Assembly (NCBI GenBank): GCA_017882905.1
Contig: JADGOO010000105.1
Span: forward strand, 1-41,753
Reading direction: 5' to 3'
Source: Acidimicrobiia bacterium
Lineage (GTDB): Bacteria > Actinomycetota > Acidimicrobiia > IMCC26256 > PALSA-610
DNA: 41,753 nt
The position numbers and the translations under genes are program-made. The stretch's first letter is position 1. Each line of letters starts with the position of its first letter. Positions 16,971-25,297 of the stretch are shown in pieces. The notes under the pieces were generated by a model. It saw nothing but the letters and a program-made list of their open reading frames with translations, had not been told where the DNA came from and made no database searches.

Positions 16971-18002
16971 ATGCGGGAGACGGTGCGACGCACGTTGGGG
17001 GGCATCGGCCGCACGCTGATCGCCACGGGCATCCTGATCCTGGCGTTCGTCGTCTATGAGCTGTGGGGCACGGGATGGTTCACCGCCCGGGAGCAGGCCC
17101 ACCTGAAGGCCCAGTTCCGCCAGGAGATCCTGGCCCGGCTCCACACCCCCACCACTACGGCGCGCTCCACCACCACCGCGCCGGCCTCGGCATCGACCAC
17201 CCCGCCCACAACCGCTGCGGCCCAGCCGGTCGACAGCCGCCAGATCGCGGCGCTGCTCAGTCATGTGAAGGAGGGCGACCCGATCGGCATCATCCACATG
17301 CCGTGGAGCGACTACGCCGTGGTCGAAGGCACGAGCCGCGACGACCTGAAGAAGGGGCCCGGCCACTACATGGACACGCCCTATCCGGGCCAGTTCGGCA
17401 ACGCCGCCATCGCCGGCCACCGGACCACGTTCCTGCACCCCTTCTACGACCTCGACTCGCTCAAGGTGGGCGACACCTTCACGATCGACATGCTGTGGGG
17501 CAAGTACACGTACCGGGTGGCCACCGCGCCCACGCCGGTGCGGCCGACCGACGCCTACGTGGCCCGCACGGGCGCTCCCACCCAGACCGATCCGAACCGG
17601 CCCGATACCCGGCCGAGCACGCAACCGTGGCTCACGCTCACCACGTGCAACCCGCGCTTCTCGGCCGCGCAGCGCCTCATCGTGCAGGCCCAGCTCGTGA
17701 TCGCCAAGAGCCCGCCGCCCGTGCGCTACGCGCCGCCCACCACCCCGAGCACCGTGCCCGGGACCAAGGCGGGCAGCGGCAACCTCGCCGCGGAGTCCGG
17801 GTTGGGGCTCCAGGGCGACGCGAACAGCAAGGGCCCGGCCGTGCTCTGGGGCATCTTCGTGGCGATGATCGGAGCGCTGTGGTGGTGGGTGTACCGCCAC
17901 TGGCGCCACCCCGCCATGTGGGCGGCCGGCCTGGTTGCCTTCCTGCCCGTGCTCATCGGGTTCTACGTGTACCTCGAGCGGGTGCTGCCCGCGGGCTACT
18001 AG
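16971..18002 (+). CDS. Class E-type sortase with C-terminal membrane helices
   Basis: A 343-residue sortase. The N-terminal membrane helix is at about residues 13-30. A Thr/Ser/Pro-rich linker (60-85) and the catalytic beta-barrel follow. H150 (AGHRTT), C226 (TLTTCNPR) and R235 are the catalytic residues, in the pattern of actinobacterial class E sortases. Two further membrane helices are predicted near 289-307 and 316-335, which is longer than the minimal enzyme. ATG 16971 has no Shine-Dalgarno site; TATCGT ends 8 bases upstream, fitting a leaderless transcript. No LPxTG/LAxTG substrate gene was seen nearby. Confidence 0.92.
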   Translation: MRETVRRTLGGIGRTLIATGILILAFVVYELWGTGWFTAREQAHLKAQFRQEILARLHTPTTTARSTTTAPASASTTPPTTAAAQPVDSRQIAALLSHVKEGDPIGIIHMPWSDYAVVEGTSRDDLKKGPGHYMDTPYPGQFGNAAIAGHRTTFLHPFYDLDSLKVGDTFTIDMLWGKYTYRVATAPTPVRPTDAYVARTGAPTQTDPNRPDTRPSTQPWLTLTTCNPRFSAAQRLIVQAQLVIAKSPPPVRYAPPTTPSTVPGTKAGSGNLAAESGLGLQGDANSKGPAVLWGIFVAMIGALWWWVYRHWRHPAMWAAGLVAFLPVLIGFYVYLERVLPAGY

Positions 18003-18032
18003 CCGCCCCGAACGGATCAGCTCGGTGACACG

Positions 18033-18986
18033 GTGACACCCTCGCCCGATTCCGTGCGGACCGCGGCGGCGCGCATCGCCGCGTTCGTGCACCGCACTCC
18101 GGTGCTGCACTCCACGCTCATCGACGAGTGGGCCGGCGCGCACGTGCTGTTGAAGGCGGAGCACCTGCAGCGCGCCGGCGCGTTCAAGTACCGCGGTGCC
18201 ACGAACGCGGTGCAGTCGCTCGCGGCGCAGGTCGCGACGAAGGGTGTCGCCGCGCACTCGTCGGGGAATCACGCCGCCGCGCTCGCGCTCGCGGCGCGCA
18301 CACGTGGCATTCCCGCGCACATCGTGATGCCGGCGAATGTGGCTCCCGTGAAGCGCGCCGCCGTCGCGGCATACGGGGCACGCATCATCGAGTGCGAGCC
18401 CACCGAGGCAGCCCGCATCGAGACGCTGCGCGCCGTGGTCGCCGAAACCGGTGCCGTCGAGATCCATCCGTTCGACAACGACGACGTGATCGCCGGCGCA
18501 GGAACCGCGGCACTCGAGCTGCTCGACGAGGTGCCCGGCCTCGACGCGATCGTCGCCCCACTGGGCGGCGGCGGCCTGCTGTCGGGGACGGCCCTCGCCG
18601 CCCGGAGCGCCGGAGGTGGCGTGGTGGTGTGGGGCGCCGAGCCCGCCGGAGCCGACGATGCCGCACGGTCACTCGCAGCCGGTCGGCTCATACCGCAGAC
18701 GGATCCCCGCACGATCTGCGACGGTCTGCTCACGTCGCTCGCGCCCCGCACGTTCGCCATCGTCTCGGAGCTCACTGCGGGGGTGATCGTCATCGACGAC
18801 GACGCCACCCGCGCCGCCTTGCACATGCTGCTCACCCGCACGAAGCAGCTGATCGAACCGAGCGCGGCGATCGCCCTCGCTGCCGTGCGCGCCGAACCGT
18901 CGCTGGCCGGCCGCCGCGTGGGCGTGGTGCTGTCGGGCGGCAACGTCGATCCGGCCCGGCTGGCCGAGCTGGCGCCCCCCACCTGA
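18033..18986 (+). CDS. Threonine/serine dehydratase or racemase (PLP fold II)
   Basis: A 317-residue fold-type II PLP enzyme. The Schiff-base lysine is K52 in AFKYRGATNAV. The phosphate/substrate loop is SSGNHAAALA near residue 75, and the Gly-rich cofactor loop is PLGGGGLLSG. It matches catabolic threonine dehydratase and serine/aspartate racemase, which produce 2-oxobutyrate or pyruvate, or D-amino acids. There is no C-terminal ACT domain, so it is not the allosteric biosynthetic IlvA form. GTG is the start, 30 bases after the sortase stop. Substrate choice cannot be read from sequence. Confidence 0.9.
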   Translation: MTPSPDSVRTAAARIAAFVHRTPVLHSTLIDEWAGAHVLLKAEHLQRAGAFKYRGATNAVQSLAAQVATKGVAAHSSGNHAAALALAARTRGIPAHIVMPANVAPVKRAAVAAYGARIIECEPTEAARIETLRAVVAETGAVEIHPFDNDDVIAGAGTAALELLDEVPGLDAIVAPLGGGGLLSGTALAARSAGGGVVVWGAEPAGADDAARSLAAGRLIPQTDPRTICDGLLTSLAPRTFAIVSELTAGVIVIDDDATRAALHMLLTRTKQLIEPSAAIALAAVRAEPSLAGRRVGVVLSGGNVDPARLAELAPPT

Positions 18987-18992
18987 GGGGCT

Positions 18993-19007
18993 CCGCTTTC
19001 GCAGCGG
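18993..19007. terminator. Weak hairpin between convergent genes
   Basis: CCGCT and AGCGG pair around TTCGC in the 25-base gap between the dehydratase and the crotonase gene. It could serve both strands, but the stem is only 5 bp and no T-run follows. Confidence 0.3.
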
Positions 19008-19011
19008 CGCG

Positions 19012-19788
19012 CTACTCGCCGCGAAAGATCGGCGCGCGCTTCTCGGCGAAGGCGGCCATGCCTTCGCGCAGGTCGGCACTCGCGAACGCCTGCTTCTCGA
19101 GCGCGGCGATCTCGGCGCGCCCTTCGTCGGTGAGCGGCCCGGCGGCCACGAGGTTCAAGGCCCGCTTGTGGCCTTGCACGGTGAGTGGCGCCAGCTGCGC
19201 AATGTGGTCGGCGAGGGCCAGCGCGGCATCGAGCGCGTCGTCGGTGACCCGTTGCACGAGGCCGATGCGCAACGCCTCGGCGCCGTCGACCTCGCGGCCG
19301 GCGATCAGGAAGTCGCGCGCGAGGCCGTGACCCATGAGCTGCGCGAGCCGCGCGATGTTCGCGGCCGACAGGAGCACACCGAGACGGCCGCCGGGGATCG
19401 CGAGCCGCGCACGCGGTGTGGCGACGCGGAGGTCGCACGCCACAGCGAGCTGCAAGCCGGCGCCGATCGCAGGCCCGTTCAGCGCCGCGATGACGGGTGC
19501 CGGATGGTCGACGATGGCGTCGAGCAAGATCTCGAACGCGGGCCGGAACGTGTCGGTCCCGCCATGTTCCGCGTCGCCGTCGGCGAACCGGGTGGCGAGA
19601 TCGGCACCGGCACAGAACGCGTTGCCGGCGCCCGTGATCACGATGGCGCGCAGGCTCCGATGGCCCCACAGGTGGGCGGTCATCTGCTCGCACAGCACGG
19701 CGTTCAGGGCGTTGCGACGATCGACACGGTCGATCGTGACGAGACCGACGTGCCCGCGCGGCTCGAACTGGATCGACGCGATCGTCAC
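19012..19788 (-). CDS. Crotonase-superfamily protein (enoyl-CoA hydratase-like)
   Basis: A 258-residue crotonase-fold protein. The oxyanion-hole segments are AGNAFCAGADLA and NGPAIGAGLQLAVACDL. The two hydratase glutamates of the family are not present: the position equivalent to GGGCEL reads GAGLQL, and that of PEILLG reads PGGRLG. It may therefore catalyse another crotonase reaction (isomerase, hydrolase, decarboxylase) or act on an unusual substrate. Its ATG overlaps the biotin-carrier stop by ATGA. It is annotatable as enoyl-CoA hydratase/isomerase family with no defined substrate. Confidence 0.88.
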   Translation of the reverse strand: MTIASIQFEPRGHVGLVTIDRVDRRNALNAVLCEQMTAHLWGHRSLRAIVITGAGNAFCAGADLATRFADGDAEHGGTDTFRPAFEILLDAIVDHPAPVIAALNGPAIGAGLQLAVACDLRVATPRARLAIPGGRLGVLLSAANIARLAQLMGHGLARDFLIAGREVDGAEALRIGLVQRVTDDALDAALALADHIAQLAPLTVQGHKRALNLVAAGPLTDEGRAEIAALEKQAFASADLREGMAAFAEKRAPIFRGE

Positions 19789-20003
19789 GTGTCGTCGACG
19801 CGCGCGATCAGGTCACCTTCGTGGACGGTTCCGCCCGCTTCGACCAACAGGTCGTACAGCGTGCCCGGCACCTCGGTGACGACCGGGATCTCCATCTTCA
19901 TCGACTCGAGGATCACGATCTCGTCGCCCTCGGCAACGAACTGGCCGACTTCGGCGCGCACCTGCCACACGTTGGCGGTGATCTCGGCCCGGATCTCGTG
20001 CAT
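19785..20003 (-). CDS. Stand-alone biotin carrier protein
   Basis: A 72-residue biotinyl/lipoyl domain with the biotinylation motif ESMKME (K36) in ILESMKMEIPV and the hammerhead TYDLLVEAGGTVHEGDLI-type second half. The size and sequence resemble the 71-residue mycobacterial carrier TB7.3. ATG 20003 has no Shine-Dalgarno site; TAACGT ends 8 bases upstream (minus strand, 20012-20017). It probably carries carboxybiotin for the adjacent carboxyltransferase, with a biotin carboxylase encoded elsewhere. Overlap with the crotonase gene suggests coupled translation. Confidence 0.93.
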   Translation of the reverse strand: MHEIRAEITANVWQVRAEVGQFVAEGDEIVILESMKMEIPVVTEVPGTLYDLLVEAGGTVHEGDLIARVDDT

Positions 20004-20029
20004 GGATGGGGACGTTAGCGACCGCGGCG

Positions 20030-21601
20030 TCACACCGGCAGGACTCCGTGCTTGCGCCAGGGTCGATCCACGCGCTTGTCGGCCGTGATCGACAGGCCGC
20101 GCCAGATCGCGGCGCGGGTGTCGGCCGGGTCGATCACATCGTCGAGTCGCGCGTGGCCGGCGGCGATGTAGGGATCGATGTTGGCGCGGATCTCCTCGGC
20201 GAGCTCGAGGCGCCGCCGGGCGCGCTCGTCGTCGTCGTCGATCGCCGCGAGCGTGCGCCGGTGGATGATGTTGACCGCACCGTCGGGGCCCATCACCGCG
20301 ATCTCGGCCGTGGGCCAGGCGACGATGTAGTCGGCCTCGTACGCGAGGCCGTTCATCACGAAGTAGCCCGCGCCGTAGCTCTTGCGCAGCACCACCGAGA
20401 TCTTGGGCACGGTGGCTTCCGAGACCGCGAACAGCATCTTGGCCCCATGGCGGATGATGCCCTGCTTCTCCACCGCACTCCCCACCACGAAACCGGGAAC
20501 GTCGTGGAGGAACACGAGCGGGATGTTGAACGCATCGCAGAGCCACACGAAGCGCGCCGCCTTGTCGGCCGCGTTCACGTCGAGCGCGCCTCCGAGCCCG
20601 CCGATCGGGTTGTTGGCCACGATGCCCACCGGCATGCCCCCGACCCGCGCCAGACCCGTGGTGAGGTTCTTGGCCCAGTCGGGCTTGATCCACAGCACCT
20701 CACCGTCGTCGACCACGGCCCGGACGACCTTGCGCATGTCGTACGCGCGCCGCGGGGCGGTCGGAACGATGTCGTAGAGCTCGGGCGTGCGGCGGTCGAC
20801 CGGATCGGCGCAGTCACGAACCGGCGGCCGCTCGCCGTTGTGCTGCGGGAAGAACGAGAGGTACTCGCGCACGACGCGCAGGCACGCCTCGTCGCTCTCC
20901 ACCTCGAGATCGGCGACGCCGCTCACCTTCGTGTGCACGGCGCTCCCGCCCATCTCCTCCTCGGTGACGTCTTCGCCCACCGCGGCCTTCACGAGATGAC
21001 GGCCGCCGAGCGCCATCGACGACGTGCCCTTCACCATCGGGACGAAGTCGGCGAGCGCTGGGATGTACGCCGTGCCTGCCGCGCAGTGGCCGAGCATCGC
21101 GGCGACCATCGGCACCACACCGCTCATCGCGACCTGCTCACGGAACAAGGCGCCCGCGCCTGCGAACGTGGAACCGCTCGTCGACTGGATGCGGGCACCC
21201 GCGCTGTCGAGCAGCCAGATCATGGGGATCCGCTGGCGGAGAGCGTGCGCACGCATACGTGCGATCTTGTCCTCGCCGACCGCGCCCATCGACCCGGCCA
21301 TCACCGTGAAGTCGTACGCCGCAACCGCGACGAGGCGGCCGTCGATGCGCCCGACTCCCGTGACGACGCCGTCGGCCGCGAGATAGCGATCGCCGAGCCC
21401 GGCGTCCATGTGGTCGGCGAGCAGGCCGTACTCCACGAACGAGTCGGAGTCGAGCAGCCAAACGAGTCGAGTTCGGACGGTCTGCTTGCCGAGGTCGTGC
21501 TGGCGGGCGACGAGATCCGCGCCGCCCATCTCGAGCGCACGCGACTTGCGCGCCGCGAGATCATCGACGAGTGGACCCCACTGATGCTGTTCGTCGGGCA
21601 C
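20030..21601 (-). CDS. Acyl-CoA carboxylase carboxyltransferase (beta) subunit
   Basis: A 523-residue carboxyltransferase of the propionyl/methylcrotonyl/acetyl-CoA carboxylase beta family. The N-terminal half has TRLVWLLDSDSFVEYGLLAD and the CoA-site region DSAGARIQ. The C-terminal half has NNPIGGLGGALDVNAADKAA, FLHDVPGFVVGSAVEKQGII and RKSYGAGYFVMNG. The GTG start is one base after the upstream crotonase stop. The biotin carboxylase/alpha subunit is not in the window. It probably works with the 72-residue carrier. The acyl substrate (acetyl, propionyl, longer or aromatic) is not determinable here. Confidence 0.94.
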   Translation of the reverse strand: MPDEQHQWGPLVDDLAARKSRALEMGGADLVARQHDLGKQTVRTRLVWLLDSDSFVEYGLLADHMDAGLGDRYLAADGVVTGVGRIDGRLVAVAAYDFTVMAGSMGAVGEDKIARMRAHALRQRIPMIWLLDSAGARIQSTSGSTFAGAGALFREQVAMSGVVPMVAAMLGHCAAGTAYIPALADFVPMVKGTSSMALGGRHLVKAAVGEDVTEEEMGGSAVHTKVSGVADLEVESDEACLRVVREYLSFFPQHNGERPPVRDCADPVDRRTPELYDIVPTAPRRAYDMRKVVRAVVDDGEVLWIKPDWAKNLTTGLARVGGMPVGIVANNPIGGLGGALDVNAADKAARFVWLCDAFNIPLVFLHDVPGFVVGSAVEKQGIIRHGAKMLFAVSEATVPKISVVLRKSYGAGYFVMNGLAYEADYIVAWPTAEIAVMGPDGAVNIIHRRTLAAIDDDDERARRRLELAEEIRANIDPYIAAGHARLDDVIDPADTRAAIWRGLSITADKRVDRPWRKHGVLPV

Positions 21602-21602
21602 G

Positions 21603-22385
21603 TCAGCGGCCCTTCCAGCGCGGCGTGCGCTTCTCTGCGAACGCGGCGACGCCCTCGGCCGCGTCTTCAGTGTTCGTGGTGAGCGTGAGCATCCCCTGCA
21701 GGTATGCGAGCGCCGCGTCGGCGTCGGGTTGCTCGAGGGTTCGGTAGAACGACTCGCGGCCCCACCGCATCACGAGGGGCGACTTCGCGGCGAGGGCACT
21801 CGCCAGCTCCTCCACGGCCGAGTCGAGCTCGGCGGCCGGCACGACGCGGGTCACGAACCCGACGCGCTCAGCCTCTTCGGCGTGCACTCGCCGCCCCGTC
21901 ATCATGAGCTCGAGCACCTTCTTGGGCGGGAGCGTTCGCAGCAGCGGCACTGTGATCATGTACGGCCAGAGCCCCACGTCGATCTCCGGCGTGCCGAACA
22001 CCGCGTCGTCGGCGGCCACGATCAGATCGCACGCGCAGGCGAGGCCGAAGCCGCCGGCGAGCGCGTAGCCGCGCACCTTGGCCACGATCGGCTTGCCGAT
22101 CGACCACATCGTGCGGAACAGGTCGGCGAGGAGCCCGCGGCTCTCGTGCACCGCCGCAAAGCCTGCGTTGTCGGCGATGCCACCGAGGTCGGCTCCGGCA
22201 CAAAAGGCCCGGTCGCCGGCGCCGGCGAGCACCACGACGCGCACGTCGTCGTCGAGGCCCGCCCGGGTCATCGCGTCGCACAGACCGCGCATCACGGCGT
22301 ACGACATGGCGTTGCGCCGCTCGGGCCGGTTGATCGTGATGCGCGCGATCCCGGCGCCTTGTTCGTAGAGCACCTCGTCCGTCAC
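21603..22385 (-). CDS. Enoyl-CoA hydratase/isomerase family protein
   Basis: A 260-residue crotonase-fold protein. The oxyanion-hole motif is AGDRAFCAGADLGG. The segment YALAGGFGLACACDL lacks the first hydratase Glu (Gly instead), while TPEIDVGLWP keeps the second. I chose GTG 22385, where homology begins and TACGAT ends 6 bases upstream (22392-22397, minus strand); GTG 22427 gives 14 extra residues without homology. It is first in a minus-strand run with the carboxyltransferase, biotin carrier and second crotonase. The substrate is unknown. Confidence 0.9.
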   Translation of the reverse strand: MTDEVLYEQGAGIARITINRPERRNAMSYAVMRGLCDAMTRAGLDDDVRVVVLAGAGDRAFCAGADLGGIADNAGFAAVHESRGLLADLFRTMWSIGKPIVAKVRGYALAGGFGLACACDLIVAADDAVFGTPEIDVGLWPYMITVPLLRTLPPKKVLELMMTGRRVHAEEAERVGFVTRVVPAAELDSAVEELASALAAKSPLVMRWGRESFYRTLEQPDADAALAYLQGMLTLTTNTEDAAEGVAAFAEKRTPRWKGR

Positions 22386-22444
22386 ACCGCGATCGTAGAG
22401 CGGAGTCCGCGATTGACGGCGTGCCACTCAGTACCCTCGCCGTG

Positions 22445-23176
22445 ATGAGCAAGTTCCTGCTGATCGGCGTGGCGCTCGCGCTCGTGGTGCCGCTCCTCTC
22501 CCGCGGCAACTACGCGCGCCTCGTCTTGATGCAATGGCGCTGGCGCTCGTTGCTGGCCCTCGGCGTCGTCGCGCAGCTGCTCGCAGGCTGGTCGGCGCTG
22601 TCGTGGAGCCTCGGCTTCGGTCTCCTCGTCGCGTCGTACGTGCTGCTCATCGGGTTCTGCGCCGGCAACGTGATCCACCGGGGCATGGCCGTGATCACCA
22701 TCGGGATCGCGGTGAACTTCGCTTCGATCCTGCTCAACAGCGGGATGCCCGTGCACGTGCCACCCGACTGGGAGGCGCGCGGTGGCATCGCCACCACGGT
22801 CAAGCACCACCCGCAGGACTCCCGCGACCGCGTCCCGGGGCTCGGCGATGTGATCGTGCTCCGTGCGCTCGACGAGGCGATCAGCTTCGGTGACCTCATC
22901 CTCGTGGTCGGCTTGTGCGACCTCACCTTCCAGGCGAGCCGGCGCCGGCGCGGTGGCCGCGCCGAGCGACGACGCGCCCCCCGCGCCCTGCGTCTGCCGA
23001 TGCCCGCGCGCCTGGGGGCGCCACGGCCTCGCGTCGCGCCCACCACTATCGACCTCACCTCCGACGAGCGCGTCCCAGCGCTGGTCAACGGTGGCCGCCA
23101 CCCCGGCGGCGAGCCCACCGACGAGGCGACCGACGGGCCCGGCGACGGGCCCATGGAGCGCGTCGAGCACGCGTAG
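22445..23176 (+). CDS. DUF5317-like membrane protein
   Basis: A 243-residue actinobacterial membrane protein. About four to five helices occupy residues 1-165 (KFLLIGVALALVVPLL, LLALGVVAQLLAGW, GLLVASYVLLIGF, MAVITIGIAVNFASILL). The conserved ILLNSGMPV and LGDVIVLRALDEAISFGDLI segments follow. The last 75 residues are Arg/Pro-rich and probably cytoplasmic. ATG 22445 (or GTG 22442) follows TACCCT at 22432-22437, fitting a leaderless transcript, divergent from the crotonase gene. The family assignment is by recalled motif; function is unknown. Confidence 0.8.
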   Translation: MSKFLLIGVALALVVPLLSRGNYARLVLMQWRWRSLLALGVVAQLLAGWSALSWSLGFGLLVASYVLLIGFCAGNVIHRGMAVITIGIAVNFASILLNSGMPVHVPPDWEARGGIATTVKHHPQDSRDRVPGLGDVIVLRALDEAISFGDLILVVGLCDLTFQASRRRRGGRAERRRAPRALRLPMPARLGAPRPRVAPTTIDLTSDERVPALVNGGRHPGGEPTDEATDGPGDGPMERVEHA

Positions 23177-23199
23177 ACACGGCGCGTACTGTCACGGTC

Positions 23200-23235
23200 G
23201 TGACGCAGCGCCCGCCCGTCGAACACTTCGCTTAG
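23200..23235 (+). CDS. Putative 11-codon leaderless ORF in frame with next gene
   Basis: GTG at 23200 opens MTQRPPVEHFA and ends at TAG 23233-23235. TACTGT (23187-23192) lies 7 bases upstream, the same arrangement as several other starts here, and GTCACG-GT-CGTGAC (23191-23204) is a dyad over the start. The ORF is in the same frame as the gene starting at 23248, with only TAG between. It may be a regulatory leader peptide, or the true N-terminus interrupted by a nonsense codon. Existence as a peptide is speculative. Confidence 0.35.
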   Translation: MTQRPPVEHFA

Positions 23236-23247
23236 CGCTCGCGCATC

Positions 23248-23937
23248 GTGGCGTCCCCCGAAGCGCTCGACCCCGTCGCCGTCGAGCGCGAGCTCTGCCG
23301 GCTGCCACCGATCGTCGTCGCGCATCTCGTGATCGATGACGGCGGGCGCATCATCGCGGTGCGCGTGGTGGCGACTGGCACCGACGATCTCGACCACCTG
23401 GCACGCGACGTGCAGTCGGTGGCACTCGCATCGTTCGGCCTGGAGCTCGACCGGCGCATCATCAGCGTCGCCCGACTCGACGACGACGCAGCGGCAGCGC
23501 ACGACCACAGCCACGAGACCGAGATCGCGCAGCCGACCAGCCCGGGTCCGGAGCTCGAGCGGCTGCGGATCGAGATCGACGGTCGCCAGGTGGTGGTGGG
23601 TGTCTCGTTGGTCTTCGCGGGCGTACGCGCGACGGGGCACACCGAAGGCACGGCGGCGGCGTCACTGCGCCCACGGATTGTCGCCGCGGCCACCGTCGAT
23701 GCGTTGCAGCAGCTCTCGGACGGCCGCGGCGGCCACTCGGGCCTCGACCTCGGCGACGCGCTGATCGTCCGGATCGGCGCCGACGACGTGGCCGTGGTGA
23801 CCTTGATGGATGCAGCATCGGCATCGGAGCGGGTGTTGACCGGGTCGGCCGTGGTCACCGATCGAGACGACGCGCCCGCGGTGGTGCGCGCCGTACTCGA
23901 TGCTGCCGCGCGCGGGTCGGGAACGAGCGCCGCGTGA
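23248..23937 (+). CDS. Conserved-looking protein of unknown function
   Basis: A 229-residue soluble, Ala/Asp-rich protein that I do not recognise. Two similar alpha/beta halves can be seen. The first is ELCRLPPIVVAHLVIDDGGR with HLARDVQSVALASFGLELD. The second is LERLRIEIDGRQVVVGVSLV with VDALQQLSDGRG and DALIVRIGADDVAVVTL. This suggests a duplicated small domain. GTG 23248 has no Shine-Dalgarno site and sits 12 bases after TAG 23233-23235 in the same frame. Its stop overlaps the glycosyltransferase start by GTGA, so the two are coupled. Confidence 0.75.
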   Translation: MASPEALDPVAVERELCRLPPIVVAHLVIDDGGRIIAVRVVATGTDDLDHLARDVQSVALASFGLELDRRIISVARLDDDAAAAHDHSHETEIAQPTSPGPELERLRIEIDGRQVVVGVSLVFAGVRATGHTEGTAAASLRPRIVAAATVDALQQLSDGRGGHSGLDLGDALIVRIGADDVAVVTLMDAASASERVLTGSAVVTDRDDAPAVVRAVLDAAARGSGTSAA

Positions 23938-25031
23938 GCCCGATCGCCACCGTCGTCTCGTACCGGCTCGGCGGAACCGACGGCGTCGCTGTGGAAGCGC
24001 GCAAGTGGTCGGGCGCGCTGCAGGCCTTGGGCTTCGAGGTGCGTCGCGTCGCGGGCGAGTTCGACGGCCCGGCAGAACCCGGCGACACGATGTTGCCGTT
24101 TCTCGCCATCGACGGCCCGCCGCCCGATGCCGCCGAACTGCGGCGCGCCGTGTCGGGCAGCGACCTGCTCATCGCCGAGAACATCTGCTCGCTCCCGTTG
24201 CGCGCCGAGGTCTCCCGTGCCGTGGCCGAGGTGCTCGCCGACCACGCGGCCGCGGGCGGCCGCGTCGTGCTGCGGCATCACGATCTGCCCTGGCAGCGCC
24301 GCCATCTGCGCGATCTCGCGGACGAGTTCCCTCCGCGCATCGCCGACGCGCTGCACGTGACGATCAACCTGCGGTCGCGACGCGAGCTCATCGCGCGGCG
24401 CTTCGAGCGCGTGGCCACGGTGCAGAACCACTTCGACTTCGACGCGGCACCCGGTGACCGCGAGGCGACGCGAACGCTGTTGGGCTTCGCCGAGAACGAC
24501 ATCGTGCTGTTCCAGCCCGCGCGCGCGATCGAACGCAAGAACGTGCCCGGCGGCGTGCGCTTCGCCACGGCGCTGGCGCGGCGCCTCGAACGGGTGATGC
24601 CCGATCGCACAGTCCGGTACTGGCTGAGCGGACCGGCCGAAGACGGCTACGGCCCCACGCTCGATCGCGTGCTCGAGCGGTGCCCCGTTCCCGTCACGCT
24701 CGGCCGCGGGCCCTCACCGGCCGACGGCTACGCGGCGTGCGACGTGGTGCTGTTCCCTTCGACCTGGGAGGGCTTCGGCAACCCGGTGATGGAGTCGATC
24801 TGGGCGCGCAAGCCCCTCGTCGTGTTCCCGTATCCGGTGCTCGCCGAGATCGTGGCGTGCGGGCTCGAGTTCTTCTCCACCGACGAGGTCGACGAGGTCG
24901 CTCGCTTTCTCGGCCGGCCCGACGCGGCGTACCTCGAACGGCAGGTGCGCCGCGCCCGACTCAACTTCTCGCTCGCCGACCTGCCGGGCGCGATCGGATC
25001 GGTCTTCGCAGAAGCAGGGTGGTCGTGGTGA
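23934..25031 (+). CDS. Family 4-type glycosyltransferase
   Basis: A 365-residue GT-B fold glycosyltransferase. The N-terminal domain starts VVSYRLGGTDGVAVEARKWS, a typical acceptor-side Gly-rich loop. The C-terminal donor domain has FQPARAIERKNV and the E-x7-E-type motif WEGFGNPVMESI, which binds the nucleotide sugar. No signal or membrane segment is present, so it acts in the cytoplasm, perhaps at the membrane. GTG overlaps the preceding stop and the stop overlaps the next GTG. The sugar and acceptor are unknown; glycolipid or wall polysaccharide synthesis is possible. Confidence 0.9.
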   Translation: MSPIATVVSYRLGGTDGVAVEARKWSGALQALGFEVRRVAGEFDGPAEPGDTMLPFLAIDGPPPDAAELRRAVSGSDLLIAENICSLPLRAEVSRAVAEVLADHAAAGGRVVLRHHDLPWQRRHLRDLADEFPPRIADALHVTINLRSRRELIARRFERVATVQNHFDFDAAPGDREATRTLLGFAENDIVLFQPARAIERKNVPGGVRFATALARRLERVMPDRTVRYWLSGPAEDGYGPTLDRVLERCPVPVTLGRGPSPADGYAACDVVLFPSTWEGFGNPVMESIWARKPLVVFPYPVLAEIVACGLEFFSTDEVDEVARFLGRPDAAYLERQVRRARLNFSLADLPGAIGSVFAEAGWSW

Positions 25032-25288
25032 GCAACGGTCCCGATCCCGTCGCAGTCCGTCGGGCCCGTGTCGTGCGCCTCGTGGGCCTCGGCAAACGAG
25101 CCGGCTACGGCGCGCTCCTCGTGGCGATCGGAGCATTCGCGTGCGGGGTCGCGCTGTCGTTCCCGCCGTGGACGGTGCTCGTGGCCACACTCGGGCTCGT
25201 GGTCTGCTGCATCGTGCTGCCGCCGGCCGTGGTCTTCGGCTACGCGGTGCGCGCCGCCGAGCGGGACGAACGCGCCGGCCTCTCCTAG
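25028..25288 (+). CDS. Small two-helix membrane protein
   Basis: An 86-residue protein with membrane helices at about residues 28-45 (ALLVAIGAFACGVALSF) and 50-73 (LVATLGLVVCCIVLPPAVVFGYAV), and charged ends. The GTG start overlaps the glycosyltransferase stop by GTGA, so it is part of the same operon. No family was recognised. Its stop TAG forms part of TAGCAT, the likely -10 box of the next gene. Confidence 0.8.
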   Translation: MSNGPDPVAVRRARVVRLVGLGKRAGYGALLVAIGAFACGVALSFPPWTVLVATLGLVVCCIVLPPAVVFGYAVRAAERDERAGLS

Positions 25289-25297
25289 CATCGCCAC

